Below are positions 16,690 through 25,682 of a stretch of DNA of 64,000 nt, piece by piece. The translations under genes were made by a program, and so were the position numbers. The stretch lies in contig NZ_WBMT01000021.1 in the NCBI RefSeq assembly GCF_008923185.1, positions 62,001-126,000 on the forward strand, in the 5' to 3' direction. Positions within the stretch are counted from its first letter, which is position 1, and the number at the start of each line of letters is the position of its first letter. Source of the DNA: Actinomadura rudentiformis. GTDB taxonomy: Bacteria; Actinomycetota; Actinomycetes; Streptosporangiales; Streptosporangiaceae. The notes beneath the pieces are model-generated. The model searched no databases. It worked only from the letters and a program-made list of their open reading frames with translations, and was not told the DNA's origin.

Positions 16690-17583
16690 ATGACTTCCTC
16701 CCGTCGCGATTTCCTGCGCACCAGCGCTGTGCTCGCCGGCGCCGTGCCCCTGCTCGGCGCGGCCGCGTGCTCGACCACCGACCCCGAGAAGGAGCGTTCC
16801 GGCGGCGGCACGCTGGAGCGGGCCAAGAAGCAGGGCTACATCCAGGTCGGCTACGCCAACGAGGCGCCCTACGGCTTCACCACCAGCGACGGCAAGCTCA
16901 CGGGTGAGGCCCCCGAGCTGGCCAAGGTGATCTTCAAGGAACTCGGCATCAACGAGGTCCGGGGCGTCCAGGTGGAGTTCGGCGGACTGATCGCCGGTGT
17001 GCAGGCGCGCCGGTTCGACGCCATCGCGGCGGGCATGTTCATCAATCCGGAGCGGTGCGGCCAGATCGCCTTCGCCGACCCCGAGTACATCGCCAAGACG
17101 GCCTTCATGGTCCCCAAGGGCAACCCCAAGGGCCTCAAGACCTTCGACGACGCCATCAAGCAGAAGGTCAAGGTCGGCGTGATGAACGGCGCGGCCGAGG
17201 CCGACTACGCCGCGAAGCTTGGCGTCAGCAAGGGCAACATCAAGGGATTCCCCGACCCGCCTGGTGCCTACGACGGCCTCAAGGCCGGTCGCTGCGACTG
17301 CATCGCCCTCACCCGCATCTCGCTGGTGGATCTGCTGTCCAAGCACAAGAGCGACCCGTTCGAGGTCACCCCCGCGTTCGACGTGGTGATCGAGGGCAAG
17401 GAGCAGTCCGGCGCGGGCGGCTTCGGCTTCCGCAAGGCCGACACCGACCTCGTCCAGGCGTTCAACGGCGAACTGGCCAAGCTCAAGTCGAGCGGCCGGC
17501 TGCTGGAGATCCTCAAGCCCTTCGGGTTCAGCCAGGCCGAGATGCCCGGCAACCGCACAGCCGCCGAGTTCTGCAAGGCCTGA
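16690..17583 (+). CDS. ehuB: Ectoine/hydroxyectoine ABC transporter substrate-binding lipoprotein
   Basis: EhuB captures ectoine or hydroxyectoine outside the membrane. The 297-residue protein starts with an Arg-rich export signal (SRRDFLRTS, Tat-like) and a lipobox LGAAAC, so it is probably a Tat-exported lipoprotein. The rest is a family 3 solute-binding domain with GYANEAPYGF and FAAIAAGMF-type segments typical of EhuB. An AGGAG site lies 8 bases before the ATG. The ehuC, ehuD and ehuA genes follow directly. Assignment to ectoine rather than an amino acid rests on similarity and on the upstream ectABCD genes. Confidence 0.92.
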   Translation: MTSSRRDFLRTSAVLAGAVPLLGAAACSTTDPEKERSGGGTLERAKKQGYIQVGYANEAPYGFTTSDGKLTGEAPELAKVIFKELGINEVRGVQVEFGGLIAGVQARRFDAIAAGMFINPERCGQIAFADPEYIAKTAFMVPKGNPKGLKTFDDAIKQKVKVGVMNGAAEADYAAKLGVSKGNIKGFPDPPGAYDGLKAGRCDCIALTRISLVDLLSKHKSDPFEVTPAFDVVIEGKEQSGAGGFGFRKADTDLVQAFNGELAKLKSSGRLLEILKPFGFSQAEMPGNRTAAEFCKA

Positions 17584-17587
17584 TCCC

Positions 17588-18316
17588 GTGTCAGAGATCA
17601 TCAACAGCCCGCTCCTGTGGAAGGGGGCCGTGGTCACGCTCCAGCTCACGCTGTATTCGGCGGTGCTGGCGCTGATCCTGGCCTTCTTCTTCGGGCTGCT
17701 GGGCTCCTCACGGCACGGCTGGGCCCGCGCCATCGGCCGTTTCTACGTGGAGTTCTTCCGCGGCCTTCCCGCCCTGGTGCTGATGTTCTGGTTCTTCTAC
17801 TCGCTCCCGCTCGTCGGCATCCGGTTCGAGACGATGGTCGCGGGCGTGCTGGCGCTGGGCCTCAACTACGGCGCCTACGGCGCCGAGGTGGTGCGCGGGT
17901 CCATCAACGCCGTGCCCACGGCACAGTACGAGGCGACCGTCGCGCTGAACATGCTGCCGCGCCAGCGCATGTGGCGGGTGCTGCTGCCCCAGGCCGTCCC
18001 GCTGATGCTCCCCCCGTTCGGGAACCTGCTGATCGAGCTGCTCAAGGCCACCGCCATCGTGTCGCTGATCACCATCAGCGATCTGATGTTCCGGGCCCAG
18101 CAGTTGCGGGCCTCCACGGGCAAGGGCACCGAGGTGTTCCTGGTCGTGCTGGTCATGTATTTCGTGATGGCGCAGATCCTGCAGCTGCTCATCCGCTATC
18201 TGGAGCGCCGTAGCGAACGGATTCTCGGCCGCAGGCCGCGACGGCGTGCCGCGACCGCCATCGCGGGCACCACCGGTACGGGCAGCCTCAGCGGCGTAGG
18301 GGGTGAGGGCTCATGA
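17588..18316 (+). CDS. ehuC: Ectoine ABC transporter permease EhuC
   Basis: One of two inner-membrane subunits of the importer. The 242-residue product has about five hydrophobic segments and the His/Glu/Gln/Lys-family permease pattern, with the EAA-type loop YEATVALNMLPRQRMWRVLLPQA that contacts the ATPase. The GTG start lies four bases after the ehuB stop. The C-terminus is a basic, Gly/Thr-rich tail. It overlaps ehuD by four bases. Confidence 0.92.
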   Translation: MSEIINSPLLWKGAVVTLQLTLYSAVLALILAFFFGLLGSSRHGWARAIGRFYVEFFRGLPALVLMFWFFYSLPLVGIRFETMVAGVLALGLNYGAYGAEVVRGSINAVPTAQYEATVALNMLPRQRMWRVLLPQAVPLMLPPFGNLLIELLKATAIVSLITISDLMFRAQQLRASTGKGTEVFLVVLVMYFVMAQILQLLIRYLERRSERILGRRPRRRAATAIAGTTGTGSLSGVGGEGS

Positions 18317-18963
18317 CCTGGGACTGGTCCTATGCCGGAGACCTGGTGGGCCCGCTCTTGGGCGGCCTGCGCCTCACGATCGCGGCGACCGCCCTGGGCT
18401 ATGTGCTGGCGCTGGCTCTCGGCCTCGTCTGGGCGATCCTGCGCCGCTCACCCAATGTCGTGCTGAACCAGGCGGTTCGCTGGGTGATCGAGTTCATCCG
18501 GAGCACCCCGCTCCTGGTGCAGCTGGTCTTCCTGTTCTACGCGCTGCCGACGACAGGGATCCAGTTCAGCGCCTTCTGGACCGGAGTGATCGGGCTCGGC
18601 GTGCACTACTCCACGTACATCTCCGAGGTGTACCGGGCCGGCATCGAGAACGTGCCCCGCGGCCAATGGGAGGCGTGCACCGCCCTCAACCTGCCACGCA
18701 GCCGGGTGTGGTTCGCCGTGGTGCTGCCCCAGGCCATCCGCAAGGTGATCCCGACGCTGGGCAACTACCTCATCGCGCTGTTCAAGGACTCACCGCTGCT
18801 GCTGGTGATCACAGTCCCCGAGGTCATGCGCGTGGCGTACACCGAAGGCGGCAAGTCCGGGTTCCTTGAGCCGTTCACCGTCACCGCCGCTCTCTTCGTC
18901 ATCGTCAGCGTCCTGTCCTCCATTTTGATCCGACGTCTGGAGGGGCGCTATGCCATCATCTGA
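18313..18963 (+). CDS. ehuD: Ectoine ABC transporter permease EhuD
   Basis: Second membrane subunit of the Ehu importer, 216 residues with about five membrane segments. The coupling loop reads QWEACTALNLPRSRVWFAVVLPQA, parallel to that of EhuC. ATGA overlap with ehuC and a 14-base overlap with ehuA indicate tight translational coupling. Confidence 0.92.
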   Translation: MTWDWSYAGDLVGPLLGGLRLTIAATALGYVLALALGLVWAILRRSPNVVLNQAVRWVIEFIRSTPLLVQLVFLFYALPTTGIQFSAFWTGVIGLGVHYSTYISEVYRAGIENVPRGQWEACTALNLPRSRVWFAVVLPQAIRKVIPTLGNYLIALFKDSPLLLVITVPEVMRVAYTEGGKSGFLEPFTVTAALFVIVSVLSSILIRRLEGRYAII

Positions 18964-19819
18964 CACCATGTCCGAGGTCCCCACGCCCGAGGACCCGCAG
19001 GGAGCGCCGATGGACAAGACCGCCGCCGACGGCGCGCTGCCGCACGGCAGCACGCCGGGCATCCGATTCGAGAAGGTCGTCAAGCGCTTCGGCGACAACA
19101 TCGTCCTTCGCGAGCTGAACTTCACCGTCGCGCCCGGCGAGCGGGTGACGCTGATCGGTCCCAGCGGATCAGGCAAGACCACGATCCTCCGGTTGCTGAT
19201 GACGCTGGAGAAGCTCGACGACGGGGTCATCTGGATCGGCGATCGGCCGCTGTGGCACATGCCGCGCGGAGACGGGCTCGCGCCCGCCAACGAAAAGCAC
19301 CTGCACGAGATGCGCAAGCAGGTCGGCATGGTCTTCCAGCAGTTCAACCTGTTCCCCAACATGAACGTGCTGCGCAACCTCATCGAGGGGCCGGTCCGGG
19401 TGCTGGGCCTGTCCAAGGACGAGGCCGTGGAACGTGCCCGCGAGCTCCTGGACATGGTCGGCCTGGTCGACAAGATCGACGCCCATCCCACCCAGCTTTC
19501 AGGTGGCCAGCAGCAGCGGGTGGCGATCGCCCGTGCGCTGGCGATGCAGCCGAAGGTGCTGCTGCTGGACGAGGTCACCTCGGCCCTCGACCCGGAACTG
19601 GTGGTGGGCGTGCAGGACCTGCTGCGCGACATCGCCCGTGCGAGCGACCTGACCCTGCTCTGCGTGACCCACGAGATGCACTTCGCCAAGGACATCTCCG
19701 ACCGGGTCCTGATGTTCGACAAGGGGCAGATCGTGGAGGAGGGGCCGCCGGAGCAGATCTTCGGTGAGCCCACCGAGCAGCGCACCCGGGACTTCCTGCA
19801 GGCGATCCTCGCGACCTGA
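18950..19819 (+). CDS. ehuA: Ectoine ABC transporter ATP-binding protein
   Basis: EhuA powers the importer. The 289-residue ATPase has Walker A GPSGSGKTT, the Q-loop FQQFNLFPN, signature LSGGQQQR, Walker B LLLDEVTSALD and the switch His in THEMHF. The start at 18950 gives a 37-residue, poorly conserved N-terminal extension before the ATPase domain; an internal ATG (MSEVPTPED or MDKTAAD) is equally possible, because overlapping upstream coding sequence gives no clear ribosome binding site. It ends the eight-gene ect-ehu unit; 12-base repeats and a strong stem-loop follow. Confidence 0.92.
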   Translation: MPSSDTMSEVPTPEDPQGAPMDKTAADGALPHGSTPGIRFEKVVKRFGDNIVLRELNFTVAPGERVTLIGPSGSGKTTILRLLMTLEKLDDGVIWIGDRPLWHMPRGDGLAPANEKHLHEMRKQVGMVFQQFNLFPNMNVLRNLIEGPVRVLGLSKDEAVERARELLDMVGLVDKIDAHPTQLSGGQQQRVAIARALAMQPKVLLLDEVTSALDPELVVGVQDLLRDIARASDLTLLCVTHEMHFAKDISDRVLMFDKGQIVEEGPPEQIFGEPTEQRTRDFLQAILAT

Positions 19820-19855
19820 TCTCGGACGCGGTCTCGGGCGCGGTCTCGGGCGCGG
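19820..19855 (+). repeat. Three 12-base tandem repeats directly after the ehuA stop
   Basis: Units TCTCGGACGCGG, TCTCGGGCGCGG and TCTCGGGCGCGG start at the base after the ehuA stop codon. This is another gene-end array in the window. Confidence 0.8.
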
Positions 19856-19863
19856 CGCGGTCC

Positions 19864-19903
19864 GGGCCCCGTGCGTCTCTTCGCCCAGGGACGCGCGGGG
19901 CCC
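19864..19903 (+). terminator. Terminator of the ect-ehu operon
   Basis: Arms 19864-19877 and 19890-19903 pair over 14 positions with one mismatch, around a 12-base loop, 45 bases after ehuA. This is the natural end of the operon before the MFS gene. Confidence 0.65.
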
Positions 19904-19969
19904 GAAGCTTGCGGTTTGCGTCCCAGATTCCTCTCGTTCGGGACGGGCCGTTCTTGCAGGCTGGACCGC

Positions 19970-21259
19970 ATGACCATCACCGATTCGCGGGTCGCCGCGT
20001 CCACTCGGCGGCCAGGGCCGCGCGGTCACCGGGCCTGGTGGATCGTGGCGGTCGCCGCGACCGCGATCATGGCCGCCGGCGCGTTCAGCACCCTGCCCGG
20101 CCTCCTCGTCGCCCCGCTCCAACGCGAGTTCCAGTGGTCGCACGGCACGACCGGCCTCGCCATGTGGGTGAACATGGCGCTCAACGGCCTGGTCGCCCCG
20201 TTCGCCGCGGCCCTGATGGAACGGTTCGGGCCACGCCGGGTCGCCGCCGCCGCGCTCGTGACCATCGCGGCGGGCGCGGCGCTGACCACGGTCATGACCG
20301 CGGCCTGGCAGCTCACCCTGTACTGGGGAGTGCTGATCGGGCTTGGCACCGGGGCGCTGGGCGGCACGTTCGCCACGGTCATCACCAACCGCTGGTTCGT
20401 GCGGCGGCGGGGCTTGGCCACGGGGATCCTGACGGCGTCGAGCGTGTTCGGCCAGTTCGTGTTCCTGCCGCCGCTGGCCTGGATCGTCGACCACGTGGAG
20501 TGGCGCGCCGGGACGGTGACCGTGGCGCTGGCCGCGCTGGTCGTGGTCCCGTTCGCCTGGTTCCTGCTACGGGATCATCCGAGCGAGGCCGGGACGACCG
20601 CGTACGGCGCCGCTGATCCGAGCCCGCTCGCTCCCCCGCTCCCGTACGCCTTCCGCCGTGCGTTCCAGGTCCTGCGCGGGGCGGCGCAGACGCGGACGTT
20701 CTGGCTGCTGGCGGGAACGTTCGCGATCTGCGGCATCTCGACCAACGGGCTGATGTGGACCCATTTCGTGCCTGCGGCCGGCGATCACGGCATGGCGCCG
20801 ACGACCGCGGCGTCCATGCTGACGCTCATCGGAATCTTTAACGTCGGCGGGACGATCGCGTCGGGCTGGCTGACCGACCGGTACGACGCGCGGCTGCTGC
20901 TGGCCGTCTACTACACGCTACGGGCGGGCACGTTGTTCGCGCTGCCCCATCTCCTCGGCCCCGCCGTCCATCCGCCGCTGATCGCGTTCGTCGTGCTGTT
21001 CGGCCTGCTCGACGTCGCCACGATCCCCCCGACGATCGCGCTGAGTGCCATCCGGGACCGCTTCGGGCCGGAGGAGAGCGCCGTCGTCTTCGGCTGGACG
21101 CTCGCCGCCCACCAGGTGGGCGCCGGGCTGATGGCACTGGCCGGCGGGCTCCTCCGGGACGCGCTCGGCACGTACACCCTGGTCTGGATCTTCGCGGGGC
21201 TGCTGTGCCTCGTCGCCGCACTCCTGGCGGCGGTGATCCCGCGTGCGACCGCGCATTGA
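19970..21259 (+). CDS. MFS transporter
   Basis: A 429-residue 12-helix carrier of the major facilitator superfamily. The first helix follows a short basic N-terminus; the loop 2-3 motif appears as ALMERFGPRRVAAAAL, and NRWFVRRRGLATGI lies in the central region, as in monocarboxylate/oxalate-formate-type MFS proteins. The second half repeats the loop motif in SGWLTDRYDARLLL. The substrate is unknown. The start at ATG 19970 is 23 residues before the first helix; no strong ribosome binding site is visible. A GlxA-type regulator follows 22 bases downstream and may control it. Confidence 0.85.
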   Translation: MTITDSRVAASTRRPGPRGHRAWWIVAVAATAIMAAGAFSTLPGLLVAPLQREFQWSHGTTGLAMWVNMALNGLVAPFAAALMERFGPRRVAAAALVTIAAGAALTTVMTAAWQLTLYWGVLIGLGTGALGGTFATVITNRWFVRRRGLATGILTASSVFGQFVFLPPLAWIVDHVEWRAGTVTVALAALVVVPFAWFLLRDHPSEAGTTAYGAADPSPLAPPLPYAFRRAFQVLRGAAQTRTFWLLAGTFAICGISTNGLMWTHFVPAAGDHGMAPTTAASMLTLIGIFNVGGTIASGWLTDRYDARLLLAVYYTLRAGTLFALPHLLGPAVHPPLIAFVVLFGLLDVATIPPTIALSAIRDRFGPEESAVVFGWTLAAHQVGAGLMALAGGLLRDALGTYTLVWIFAGLLCLVAALLAAVIPRATAH

Positions 21260-21280
21260 GCATCGGCAAAGATCGAAGGC

Positions 21281-22258
21281 ATGGCGATCGATGGCTCTCA
21301 CCTGGTCGCGGTGCTGGTCCGGCATGGCGTGATGCCGCTGGAACTGGGCATCGTGCACCAGCTGTTCGGCAGCGCGCAGTCCCCCGACGGCAGGCCGCTG
21401 TACGACGTCGTCACCTGCGCGCCCGAGCCCGGGGACATCCGTACCGACGCCGATTTCACCATCCGCGTGCCGCAGGGGGCCGACGTCGTCGCGCGGGCCG
21501 GCACGGTGATCGTCCCCGCCGCGCACGTGCCCGACGAGACCGAGACGGAGGGGAGGCTGGGCACCGCGCTCGCCGCCGCGCTCTCCCGGATACGGCCGGG
21601 CACCCGCATCGCGTCCATCTGCACGGGCTCGTTCGTCCTCGCCGCCGCCGGACTCCTGGACGGGCGGCGGGCGACGACCCATTGGCGGTCCGCCGGCCAC
21701 TTCCGCGAGCTCTACCCGCGGGTGCGCCTCGATCCCGACGTCCTCTACACCGACGAGGGTGACATCCTCACCTCCGCCGGGGAGGCCGCGGGCATCGACC
21801 TCTGCCTCCACATGATCCGGAACGATCACGGAGCGGCCGTCGCCAACGACGTCGCGCGCCGCACGATCGTTCCTCCGTACCGGGACGGCGGGCAGGCCCA
21901 GTACATCCCGCGGCCCGTCGCCGAGCCCGCCTCTCCCTCCACCAGCACCGCCCGCGCCTGGGCCCTCCGGCACCTCGGCGAGCCCATCTCGCTGCCTGAT
22001 CTCGCCGCCCTCGAATCGGTGAGCGTACGGACGTTCACCCGCCGGTTCCGCGAGGAGGTCGGGGTCTCCCCGGCCCAGTGGCTGACCCGGCAGCGGGTCG
22101 ACCGGGCCCGGCAGCTGCTGGAGACGACCGACCTCCCCATCGAGAAGATCGCGGCCGAGGTCGGCTTCGGCACGGCGGTCTCGCTCCGCCAGCACCTGCA
22201 CGCGGCGGTCGGGGTCTCGCCGCGCGCCTACCGGCGCACCTTCCGCGGCCCGCGCTAG
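21281..22258 (+). CDS. GlxA-type AraC family regulator (DJ-1/PfpI plus AraC HTH)
   Basis: The 325-residue protein has an N-terminal DJ-1/PfpI-like domain (about 1-190, with the nucleophile-elbow-like ASICTGSFVLAAAGLLDGRRATTHW) and a C-terminal AraC-type double helix-turn-helix (about 225-325, RTFTRRFREEVGVSPAQWL, then IAAEVGFGTAVSLRQHL). Such GlxA regulators sense a small molecule through the amidotransferase-like domain and activate nearby genes. It probably belongs to a unit with the MFS gene. The ligand is unknown. It converges on the HD-domain gene. Confidence 0.9.
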   Translation: MAIDGSHLVAVLVRHGVMPLELGIVHQLFGSAQSPDGRPLYDVVTCAPEPGDIRTDADFTIRVPQGADVVARAGTVIVPAAHVPDETETEGRLGTALAAALSRIRPGTRIASICTGSFVLAAAGLLDGRRATTHWRSAGHFRELYPRVRLDPDVLYTDEGDILTSAGEAAGIDLCLHMIRNDHGAAVANDVARRTIVPPYRDGGQAQYIPRPVAEPASPSTSTARAWALRHLGEPISLPDLAALESVSVRTFTRRFREEVGVSPAQWLTRQRVDRARQLLETTDLPIEKIAAEVGFGTAVSLRQHLHAAVGVSPRAYRRTFRGPR

Positions 22259-22290
22259 GCAGCCGGCCCGCATGAGGCGGGCGGCCTGCG

Positions 22291-22944
22291 TCAGGCGACG
22301 CCGTGCCAGGCCCGGGCCGCCGTCTCGCGGAAGTCCGGAACGGACAGATCGGGCTCGGCCTTGCGGAGGAGCTCGAAGGCGAGGGATGAGAGCGGCGCCT
22401 TGCGCGGGTTGCGGAGCGCCTGATCGAGGATGGCGTCGGCCAGGCCCGCGTCCGGCAGCAACCGCGGGAACGCGGCGTGCACGCGATCGGCGAAGCCTTC
22501 GGGGAAGGCCTCGACGCCGTCGCCCACGACGTCGGCCCCGGCGCCGAGATGGGTGAGGGCGATCTCCGGGCGCAGGCGGTGGGCGATCCCGACGCTCGTG
22601 TGCAGCGCGATCGCCTGCCAGACAAGCTCGATCCGGTCGTCGGCGAGCCCGTGGCCGCGCAGGAACGCGGCGGCCACATCGGCGCCGTCCACCTCGAAGC
22701 GCTGGTCACGGTCGCCGGGCTCGCTGAGGCCCGCGTCGTGCAGCACGCACGCCAGGAAGAGCAACTCGTCGTCGTAGTCGGCCCCCGGGCGGAGGCCCTG
22801 CCCCTCGCCGACGGCCCGGCCGAAAAGATAACTCCGCACGCAGTGGTTGACGAGGGCCGGTGTTTCAAGTTCCTCGGCGTACTCCAGCGCCTTGCGGGTC
22901 AGGTCGGTGTCGGGAAGGGCGAAGTCTGCGAAGTGGTCTGCCAT
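22291..22944 (-). CDS. HD-domain metal-dependent hydrolase
   Basis: A 217-residue HD-domain protein. The metal ligands are visible as His in ALVNHCVRSY, HD in CVLHDAGLSE and a further His in IALHTSVGIA. The pattern ETPALVNHCVRSYLFGRA resembles the cyanamide hydratase-like HD subgroup, but cyanamide as substrate is not established. It lies between two GlxA-type regulators and is divergent from the second with 70 bases between starts, so the latter may regulate it. Confidence 0.82.
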   Translation of the reverse strand: MADHFADFALPDTDLTRKALEYAEELETPALVNHCVRSYLFGRAVGEGQGLRPGADYDDELLFLACVLHDAGLSEPGDRDQRFEVDGADVAAAFLRGHGLADDRIELVWQAIALHTSVGIAHRLRPEIALTHLGAGADVVGDGVEAFPEGFADRVHAAFPRLLPDAGLADAILDQALRNPRKAPLSSLAFELLRKAEPDLSVPDFRETAARAWHGVA

Positions 22945-23002
22945 GCGTCGATCGTCGGTTTTGGCGGACCATCCCGGAAGTGTCCAGAATGCCGATATGC
23001 GC

Positions 23003-23008
23003 TAGGTT
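23003..23008 (+). promoter_or_regulatory. Probable -10 element of the second GlxA-type gene
   Basis: TAGGTT ends exactly six bases before the ATG at 23015, fitting a leaderless transcript. The 70-base divergent region also holds an imperfect inverted repeat (GGACC near 22966, GTGTCC near 22978) that could be an operator. Confidence 0.45.
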
Positions 23009-23014
23009 CTGGCC

Positions 23015-24004
23015 ATGCACATCGTCGCCGTTCTCGCTCTCGACGGCGCCGTCGCCTTCGAGGTGACGGTGCCGTGCCAGGTCTTCGGGTCGTCCGTCGG
23101 TGAGGACGGCGACCTGCTCTACGAGGCCCGGGTCTGCACGGCCCCGGAATCGTCCGTCACCACGGGCGTCTTCGGGCAGATGACGCTCTCAACCCCGTGG
23201 GGCCTGGAGACCCTGGCCACCGCTGACACCGTCGTGATCCCCGCGCACGACTCGTTCCTGGCAGAGCCTCCACCGGAGGTGGTGGAGGCACTGCGCGAGG
23301 CCGCCGCCCGCGGGGCGCGCATCGCCTCGATCTGCGTCGGGGCGTTCATGCTGGCCGCGACCGGGATGCTGGACGGCCTGCGGGCGACCACGCACTGGAT
23401 GCACGCGGCGGAGCTGGCACGCCGCCATCCGAAGGTCGAGGTCGATCCGGCGGTCCTGTTCGTCGACAACGGATCGCTGCTCACCGCGGCGGGTGTCGCT
23501 GCGGGCATCGACCTGTGCCTGCATCTCGTCCGCCGAGACCATGGATCCGCCGTGGCCGCGCGGACGGCGCGCGGCATCGTCATGCCGTTGCAGCGGGACG
23601 GCGGGCAGGCGCAGTTCATCGACCACGAGGACCCTCAGGACATCGGGACGGCCCTGCAGCCGACGATGGCATGGATGGAGGCCAACCTGCACCGGCCGCT
23701 CACGCTGGACGAGATCGCCCGGGAGGCGGCGGTGAGCGTCCGCACACTGACACGGCGGTTCCGGGCACAGGTCGGCACGACGCCGTTGCAGTGGCTCCTG
23801 CGTGCGCGGATCCATCGTGCGCAGCAGCTGCTGGAGAGCACCGATCTGCCGGTGGAACGCGTCGCGGCGGAGGCCGGGTTCGGATCGCCGGTGACACTGC
23901 GGGCACATTTCGCCCGTACGGTCGGCGCCTCGCCGCTCGCCTACCGCAACGCCTTCCGCGCCCGCCCCCAGGCCGACGACTCCGAATCAAGTTCGGTAAT
24001 GTAA
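23015..24004 (+). CDS. Second GlxA-type AraC family regulator
   Basis: This 329-residue paralogue has the same architecture as the regulator ending at 22258: a DJ-1/PfpI-like domain with ASICVGAFMLAATGMLDGLRATTHW and a C-terminal AraC helix-turn-helix (SVRTLTRRFRAQVGTTPLQWL). It is divergent from the HD-domain gene and followed 34 bases later by the thiolase gene, so its regulon could be on either side. Effector unknown. Confidence 0.9.
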   Translation: MHIVAVLALDGAVAFEVTVPCQVFGSSVGEDGDLLYEARVCTAPESSVTTGVFGQMTLSTPWGLETLATADTVVIPAHDSFLAEPPPEVVEALREAAARGARIASICVGAFMLAATGMLDGLRATTHWMHAAELARRHPKVEVDPAVLFVDNGSLLTAAGVAAGIDLCLHLVRRDHGSAVAARTARGIVMPLQRDGGQAQFIDHEDPQDIGTALQPTMAWMEANLHRPLTLDEIAREAAVSVRTLTRRFRAQVGTTPLQWLLRARIHRAQQLLESTDLPVERVAAEAGFGSPVTLRAHFARTVGASPLAYRNAFRARPQADDSESSSVM

Positions 24005-24016
24005 GTGGTCACCTAC
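24001..24016 (+). promoter_or_regulatory. Imperfect palindrome before the thiolase gene
   Basis: GTAAGTGGTCACCTAC has matching outer arms (GTA/TAC and GTG/CAC). It begins at the GlxA-type stop codon and lies 22 bases before the thiolase ATG. It could be an operator; there is no further support. Confidence 0.25.
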
Positions 24017-24038
24017 TGAAGGGTGGCGGCGGTGATCC

Positions 24039-25235
24039 ATGGTTGACGGCGCGAGCATCGTGGGACTCGGCATGACCGAGCTCGGCCGGGTGTACGGGCG
24101 CAGCCCGCGCCGGCTGGCGGCCGACGCGGTCCGGCTCGCGGTCGCCGACGCGGGCCTGGCCCTCGGCGACGTGGACGGCCTGCTCGTCAGCCACGGCATG
24201 GGCGGCTCCCCCGGCATCGAGCTCGCCGACACGCTCGGCCTGCGCGATCTGCGCCTGCTCGCCAAGATGGAGGCCTTCGGCGCGACCGCGGGCGCGATGG
24301 TCTCGTACGCGGCGATGTCGGTGCTCAGCGGCACCGCGTCCACCGTGGTGTGCGTGTTCGCCGACGCCCCGCTCAAGCCGGAGCAGTCGGCGGGCTCGGC
24401 GTACCACCGCAACGCGCCTGCGGGGTCCGGGGTCGCCCCCGGGAAAGCAGAGTGGTATGGATTTGGCGGGATGACGGCCGCGCTGGGTTTCCGCAGCGTC
24501 AACGCGTTCTACGCGCTCGCGGCGCAGCGGCACATGGCGCGCTACGGCACCACCAGCGAGCAGCTCGGCGCGATCGCGGTCAGCACGCGCGCGTGGGCCG
24601 CGCGCAACCCGCTCGCGCAGATGCGCGAGCCGATCACGCTCGCCGACCACCAGAGCTCGCGGTGGGTGGCCGAGCCGCTGCACCTGCTCGACTGCTGCCT
24701 CGTCTCGAACGGCGCCATCGCCGTCGCCGTCACCACCGCGGAACGCGCCCGCGACCTCGCCCAGCCACCGGTGCACGTGTGGGGCTGGGGGCAGGGACAT
24801 CCAGGCCACCGCAAGGAACGCGGGAGCGAGTTCGGCCTGACCACGGGCGCGGTGACGTCCGGGCCGATCGCGATGAAGATGGCGGGCGTGACCGTCGACG
24901 ACATCGACGTGTGCCAGCTCTACGACTGCTACACCTACACGGTCCTGGTCTCGCTGGAGGACTACGGCTTCTGCGCCAAGGGCGAGGGCGGCGCGTTCGC
25001 CGCGTCCGGGGCGCTCGGTCCCGGCGGCGCCCTGCCGACCAACACCGGCGGCGGACAACTGTCGGCGTACTACATGTGGGGCATGACGCCGCTGTCGGAG
25101 GCCGTGATCCAGGCCCGCGGGCACGGTGGCGAACGCCAGGCGGACAAGCACGACGTGGTCCTCGTCAGCGGCAACGGCGGCATCCTCGACCACCACTCGA
25201 CGCTCATCGTCAGCCCGCATCCGAAGGGGATCTGA
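24039..25235 (+). CDS. Thiolase-fold protein, lipid-transfer/Ltp2-like
   Basis: This 398-residue protein belongs to the thiolase superfamily branch called lipid-transfer proteins or SCP-x-like thiolases. IVGLGMTELGRVYGRS opens it, and DIDVCQLYDCYTYTVLVSLEDYGFC corresponds to the region around the active-site residues. The classical condensing Cys near residue 90 is not in its usual context (AMSVLSGTASTVVCVFAD), and GGGQLSAYYMWGM replaces the usual GHPxGxxG. Together with the DUF35 protein encoded four bases downstream, it resembles the Ltp2/ChsH2-type aldolase pairs that act on acyl-CoA or steroid side chains. True substrate unknown. Confidence 0.8.
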   Translation: MVDGASIVGLGMTELGRVYGRSPRRLAADAVRLAVADAGLALGDVDGLLVSHGMGGSPGIELADTLGLRDLRLLAKMEAFGATAGAMVSYAAMSVLSGTASTVVCVFADAPLKPEQSAGSAYHRNAPAGSGVAPGKAEWYGFGGMTAALGFRSVNAFYALAAQRHMARYGTTSEQLGAIAVSTRAWAARNPLAQMREPITLADHQSSRWVAEPLHLLDCCLVSNGAIAVAVTTAERARDLAQPPVHVWGWGQGHPGHRKERGSEFGLTTGAVTSGPIAMKMAGVTVDDIDVCQLYDCYTYTVLVSLEDYGFCAKGEGGAFAASGALGPGGALPTNTGGGQLSAYYMWGMTPLSEAVIQARGHGGERQADKHDVVLVSGNGGILDHHSTLIVSPHPKGI

Positions 25236-25238
25236 CCG

Positions 25239-25661
25239 ATGGAGACGGCAATGGGGGCGGGAATGGACATCGGCATCCTGCGGCGCGACGGCCGCACCGA
25301 CCCGTTCTTCGACGGCACCGCCGCCGACCGGCTGATGATCAAGCGCTGCGAGGCCTGCGACCGGTGGTTCGCGCCGGACGCGGGCAGCTGCCCCGGTTGT
25401 GGCGACGAGGAGCTGGCCTGGGCCGAGGCCGCCGGGGACGCCGTCCTGGTCACCTGGACGGTCACGCACAGCCGTCCCGATGGCGACGGGAACGCCCCGC
25501 CGCCCGCCTACCTGGCGCTGGTCGAGCTCACCGAAGGGCCGTGGCTGCACGCACGGCTGGACGGCGCGGACACCGCAGTGCTGCGCGAGGGCCTGCCGTT
25601 GCGGGCGACGTTCGAGCATCCGGCCGAGGGTGAGGCGTACGTGCTGTTCCGCCCGGTGTGA
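25239..25661 (+). CDS. DUF35 OB-fold protein with zinc ribbon
   Basis: A 140-residue protein with the rubredoxin-like zinc ribbon CEAC-(13 residues)-CPGC at about residues 37-57, followed by an OB-fold domain with VLVTWTVTHSRP and LALVELTEGPWLHARL. DUF35 proteins pair with thiolase-fold proteins and bind acyl-CoA or stabilise the active site. It starts four bases after the thiolase-like gene, so the two products probably form one complex. ATG at 25239 is used; the ATG at 25251 or 25263 is possible. Confidence 0.85.
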   Translation: METAMGAGMDIGILRRDGRTDPFFDGTAADRLMIKRCEACDRWFAPDAGSCPGCGDEELAWAEAAGDAVLVTWTVTHSRPDGDGNAPPPAYLALVELTEGPWLHARLDGADTAVLREGLPLRATFEHPAEGEAYVLFRPV

Positions 25662-25682
25662 TCGTGGCACGGAGCCTATGGA

